64,000 bases of DNA, taken from assembly GCF_018342065.1 (NCBI RefSeq), contig NZ_JAFDOE010000001.1, forward strand, positions 1,505,431 to 1,569,430, in the 5' to 3' direction. Origin of the DNA: Citrobacter sp. FP75 (GTDB lineage: Bacteria > Pseudomonadota > Gammaproteobacteria > Enterobacterales > Enterobacteriaceae). A model generated the notes under the pieces. That model ran no database searches. It was given only the letters and a program-made list of their open reading frames with translations, and was not told the origin of the DNA. This document shows, one piece after another, positions 61,740 through 64,000 of the stretch. Numbering within the stretch: position 1 is the first letter of the stretch; every line of letters begins with the position of its first letter. A program made the position numbers and the translations under genes.

Positions 61740-62330
61740 TTATTCGTACATCAGATCGTATACTACACTGCCATGCACGGCCCCAACCGTTGCGCCACCC
61801 GGCACTGAAATATACTCAACAGCATAAGGCATGCGGGCTGTCTTACCGGTTGTATCAATAGTGACATACCCGGCCGATGTGATTTGATCGGTATCGCCGG
61901 CTTTAATCACACTATTCGATGTTTTATCAATAAGGCGCAACTGCACATTTGTCGCTGGGGTCGTTGCGGTCGACGTATTATTCAGATAGCCCGACGCCGT
62001 ATCGACGTTGTTCGCGTCCGCACCTCCTGAGTTGCTGCCCTCGAAAAAGGTGGCCACTTTGGTATATGTGCTTGTCCCCATATCACAATTTTGCGCAATA
62101 AGCGCAAAATCAGTACGACCTGCTGTCGCTCCCGCCCCAGTAAGAATCGAACTCGAGACTGGCGGAAGATTAACGGTACCGGTGCCTGTTGTTTGCCCTT
62201 CAATAATAACATCACATGTTGCTGCCGTGATTTCGCCCTCAAAGGTAATCGTATTGCTCGCGGCGTAACACTGACTCCCCATGTTCAGCGCTATTATTGC
62301 GCTGATAGACATCATCATTTTTGATTTCAT
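61740..62330 (-). CDS. Major fimbrial subunit
   Basis: A 196-residue type-1-like pilin. The signal peptide ends CYAA (about residue 23). The N-terminal extension SNTITFEGEITAATCDVII carries the first conserved Cys, and the second is in ALIAQNCDM. The C-terminus YDLMYE has the penultimate Tyr used in chaperone pairing. It is the first structural gene of the operon, 68 bp after the LuxR-type gene. Confidence 0.92.
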   Translation of the reverse strand: MKSKMMMSISAIIALNMGSQCYAASNTITFEGEITAATCDVIIEGQTTGTGTVNLPPVSSSILTGAGATAGRTDFALIAQNCDMGTSTYTKVATFFEGSNSGGADANNVDTASGYLNNTSTATTPATNVQLRLIDKTSNSVIKAGDTDQITSAGYVTIDTTGKTARMPYAVEYISVPGGATVGAVHGSVVYDLMYE

Positions 62331-62398
62331 TTAACCACCCCACTTAATTGCTTATTTGGTATTTAATCCCGTTATTTACATGCGCAAAATGAATCTAT

Positions 62399-63046
62399 TT
62401 AGTTCATCAAAAGATATAACTCCCTGAACGTTCTGCAATTAAACTTCTTTATAATTTTATATTTATAGACGGTTACAGTTTTATAACAAAGCATTAACTC
62501 ACTCGCAATTTCATGTAATGAACGGCCTTTCATTAGTCGCGATAGTATATCCTCCTCTCTTTCTGACATTCTTTTCTCTGGACTACCCTCTCTTTTTTTC
62601 ATTTCACCAGAAAGTAAACGATATTTTACTTCAAATATTTTAGAAAGTATTTGTGCTGGAAGTAACTCAGAATACAAACAAACTCTAAAAAAAACCTTGC
62701 TAAAATGAAATATACTTATGTCAAAGAAGTCATCCTGAAGTGGCGCCTTTTTATTGACTAATAAAAGGAATGCAACCTCAGCTTGCTTAAAACGATTTAA
62801 GAAAAATGATATCTGTTTCTTTTGCTCAAATGATATAAAATGGCTATCCATAATCACAATCATTTTATTTCTTTTTATATCCCCCACACCATTTAATAAA
62901 GCAATGAAATAAGAATAGTCCATTGCTGTTACAATTTTCCTGACATCTACAACATGGCTACTACCAAGCAGAGATACTATTCCATATTGCAGATAATAAT
63001 TCTTCGAACATATGAAAAATGTACACGACATTAGCATTGCTTCCAT
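62399..63046 (-). CDS. LuxR/FixJ-type transcriptional regulator
   Basis: A 215-residue protein from the ATG at 63046, very AT-rich. The C-terminal LuxR helix-turn-helix spans about residues 155-212 (SEREEDILSRLMKGRSLHEI, then ELMLCYKTVTVYKYKIIKKF). The N-terminal half resembles a receiver domain but does not show clear phosphorylation-site Asp motifs. The open frame extends to a GTG at 63073, and ATGs also exist at 63037 and 63031, so the start is uncertain. It immediately precedes the fimbrial operon and probably controls it, like FimZ/FimW-type regulators. Confidence 0.82.
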   Translation of the reverse strand: MEAMLMSCTFFICSKNYYLQYGIVSLLGSSHVVDVRKIVTAMDYSYFIALLNGVGDIKRNKMIVIMDSHFISFEQKKQISFFLNRFKQAEVAFLLLVNKKAPLQDDFFDISIFHFSKVFFRVCLYSELLPAQILSKIFEVKYRLLSGEMKKREGSPEKRMSEREEDILSRLMKGRSLHEIASELMLCYKTVTVYKYKIIKKFNCRTFRELYLLMN

Positions 63047-63073
63047 GCTTCTTAAGTGTGCTAATAATAACAC

Positions 63074-63582
63074 CAGTTAGAATATAAAAAACCTAATCAC
63101 AAATTCTATAAAACTGTAACTTATTGAAAAATACAAGCTTAGTGTGAAAGTTCATCAAAACAATTACATTCATTAAACTAATGGGTCAAAACCACCAAAC
63201 CTTCCCAATACACTCAGGAAAGGAATGCGTCGCACCTCGTCTGGGGATACGGAGCTAAAACCGACTTGCACGAAACCACCCGGAAGATAGTGACCGTTTT
63301 CCCTATCGATAGCATATCTATTTTCGCCCCGGAAGCTGACCTGTCTACGTTGACCAAGCTACCGGAGACCTGCCCAAAAGGGATTAATAATGGTCTGGTA
63401 CTACTTTAAAGCCCCTGGCATACAGATAGAAAATGATTTTACCAAAACGTATTGACCGATCGCAGTGTAGCTGGAACGCATAAGTTTTGTGACATACATC
63501 AACTAATTATCGTCGCGATGTTAATTATCAGAGCTAATGACCGCAGTTATAGATCAAGAGTGGATAATTGTATGGAGTTCTT
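63074..63582. other. Sparse region with a possible degraded coding fragment
   Basis: No intact gene is visible. From about 63185 to 63409 the plus strand holds a start-less open frame of about 75 codons with protein-like composition (including HLVWGYGAKTDLHETTRK and KLPETCPKGINNGLVLL) ending in TAA. Its GC content is higher than its surroundings. It may be a gene remnant, though the opposite strand is also fairly open. A TGTGA half-site occurs at 63488-63492 before the next gene. Confidence 0.35.
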
Positions 63583-63828
63583 ATGGTTTCATCAGTAAAT
63601 CGTGTTGGATATGGGTACATTGATAGTGTTAATTACTTTAACGACAAGACGACACCTCCAGCATCGAAATCAACATCAGGTCAAATCTGCCCTCAGACAG
63701 GTTTATGGAAGAATGAGTCTTACAAGGTTGTTACAAGTGTCGATAAGGGGGAGGCGATGCCTCAGTATCAAGGGCAGGATGTTGAGTGGGTGTTTGAGCA
63801 CACAAGTAACAATGAGGATGACATGTAA
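63583..63828 (+). CDS. Small hypothetical protein with CPxTGxW motif
   Basis: An 81-residue soluble protein with no recognised family. It contains GQICPQTGLWKNE, then GEAMPQYQGQDVEWVFEH. The CPxTGxW...GxxMPxxxGxxVxW pattern resembles short conserved modules I recall in proteins associated with polymorphic toxins or type VI secretion, but I cannot confirm this. GGAG lies about 7 bp before the ATG at 63583; the frame opens 5 codons earlier. The C-terminus is acidic (NNEDDM). Confidence 0.6.
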   Translation: MVSSVNRVGYGYIDSVNYFNDKTTPPASKSTSGQICPQTGLWKNESYKVVTSVDKGEAMPQYQGQDVEWVFEHTSNNEDDM

Positions 63829-63988
63829 TTCGCCGGTAACGTTGAAAAAAAGTGGTTACGCTTAAATTATTTAATGACATGACCGCAATTAACAGATGAT
63901 GAGATGTAGCTATCTTAGAGACTGTAATTTAAACTGTGTATCTGCCTGTTTTTGATATGTTCATTCCAACAACGGAGACAGGCAAATT

Positions 63989-64000
63989 ATGGACGAAAAG
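63989..64000 (+). CDS. Possible start of a further gene, cut by window end
   Basis: ATG GAC GAA AAG after ACGGAGACAGG, a plausible ribosome-binding site. Only four codons (MDEK) are visible, so nothing can be said about function. Confidence 0.35.

Noticed and set aside
62331..62398. Invertible fimS-type promoter element
   Set aside because: I looked for paired inverted repeats around the fimbrial promoter and found none. The space is too short for a typical switch.

Overview
The window is a piece of an enterobacterial chromosome. Gene order from manA to mdtK follows the Escherichia coli manA/malI to cfa/mdtK stretch almost gene for gene. Protein-level differences are small but constant, and the REP elements and accessory genes differ from E. 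coli. This fits a close relative such as Citrobacter, or less likely Salmonella; the genus is an inference from recalled family sequences, not from a search.

Region 1 (1-44340) is conserved core. It holds the 3' part of manA, ydgA, the malI / malX-malY locus with two MalI operators, add, ydgJ, the small genes blr and cnu, and ydgK. The rsxABCDGE-nth electron-transport operon follows (SoxR reduction), then dtpA, gstA, the leftward tyrS-pdxY, pdxH, mliC and anmK genes, slyB / slyA and the ydhIJK efflux set. Next come sodC, ydhF, ydhL, nemR-nemA, gloA, rnt, grxD, mepH, sodB, ydhP, cydH, purR, punR / punC, cfa, ribE and mdtK. Many of these serve redox, electrophile or metal stress (rsx, nemRA, gloA, sodB, sodC, grxD, slyA) or purine and cofactor metabolism (purR, punRC, add, pdxH, pdxY, ribE).

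Region 2 (44341-54280) is accessory. It carries an RluA-type pseudouridine synthase, a DUF1294 membrane protein, a TetR regulator with two matching palindromic operators next to a stand-alone ABC six-helix membrane protein, an AI-2E-family permease, a membrane GAF-GGDEF diguanylate cyclase and a PhzF-family enzyme. It also has an extra tryptophanyl-tRNA synthetase, a small cupin and a ParB-like protein of unknown role. The most striking signal is upstream of the extra synthetase: a 19-residue leader peptide with tandem Trp codons, then mutually exclusive 1:2, 2:3 and 3:4 hairpins. This is a complete ribosome-dependent tryptophan attenuator.

Region 3 (54280-64000) is an AT-rich island. It opens with a non-coding block of inverted and direct repeats that looks like an integration scar. 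A LysR-type regulator and a leftward chaperone-usher fimbrial operon follow (major subunit, chaperone, usher, two paralogous tip-adhesin-like proteins), led by a LuxR-type regulator gene. The end holds a sparse stretch with a possible gene fragment and a small unknown protein. I saw no rRNA, tRNA, CRISPR array, insertion sequence or integrase gene.
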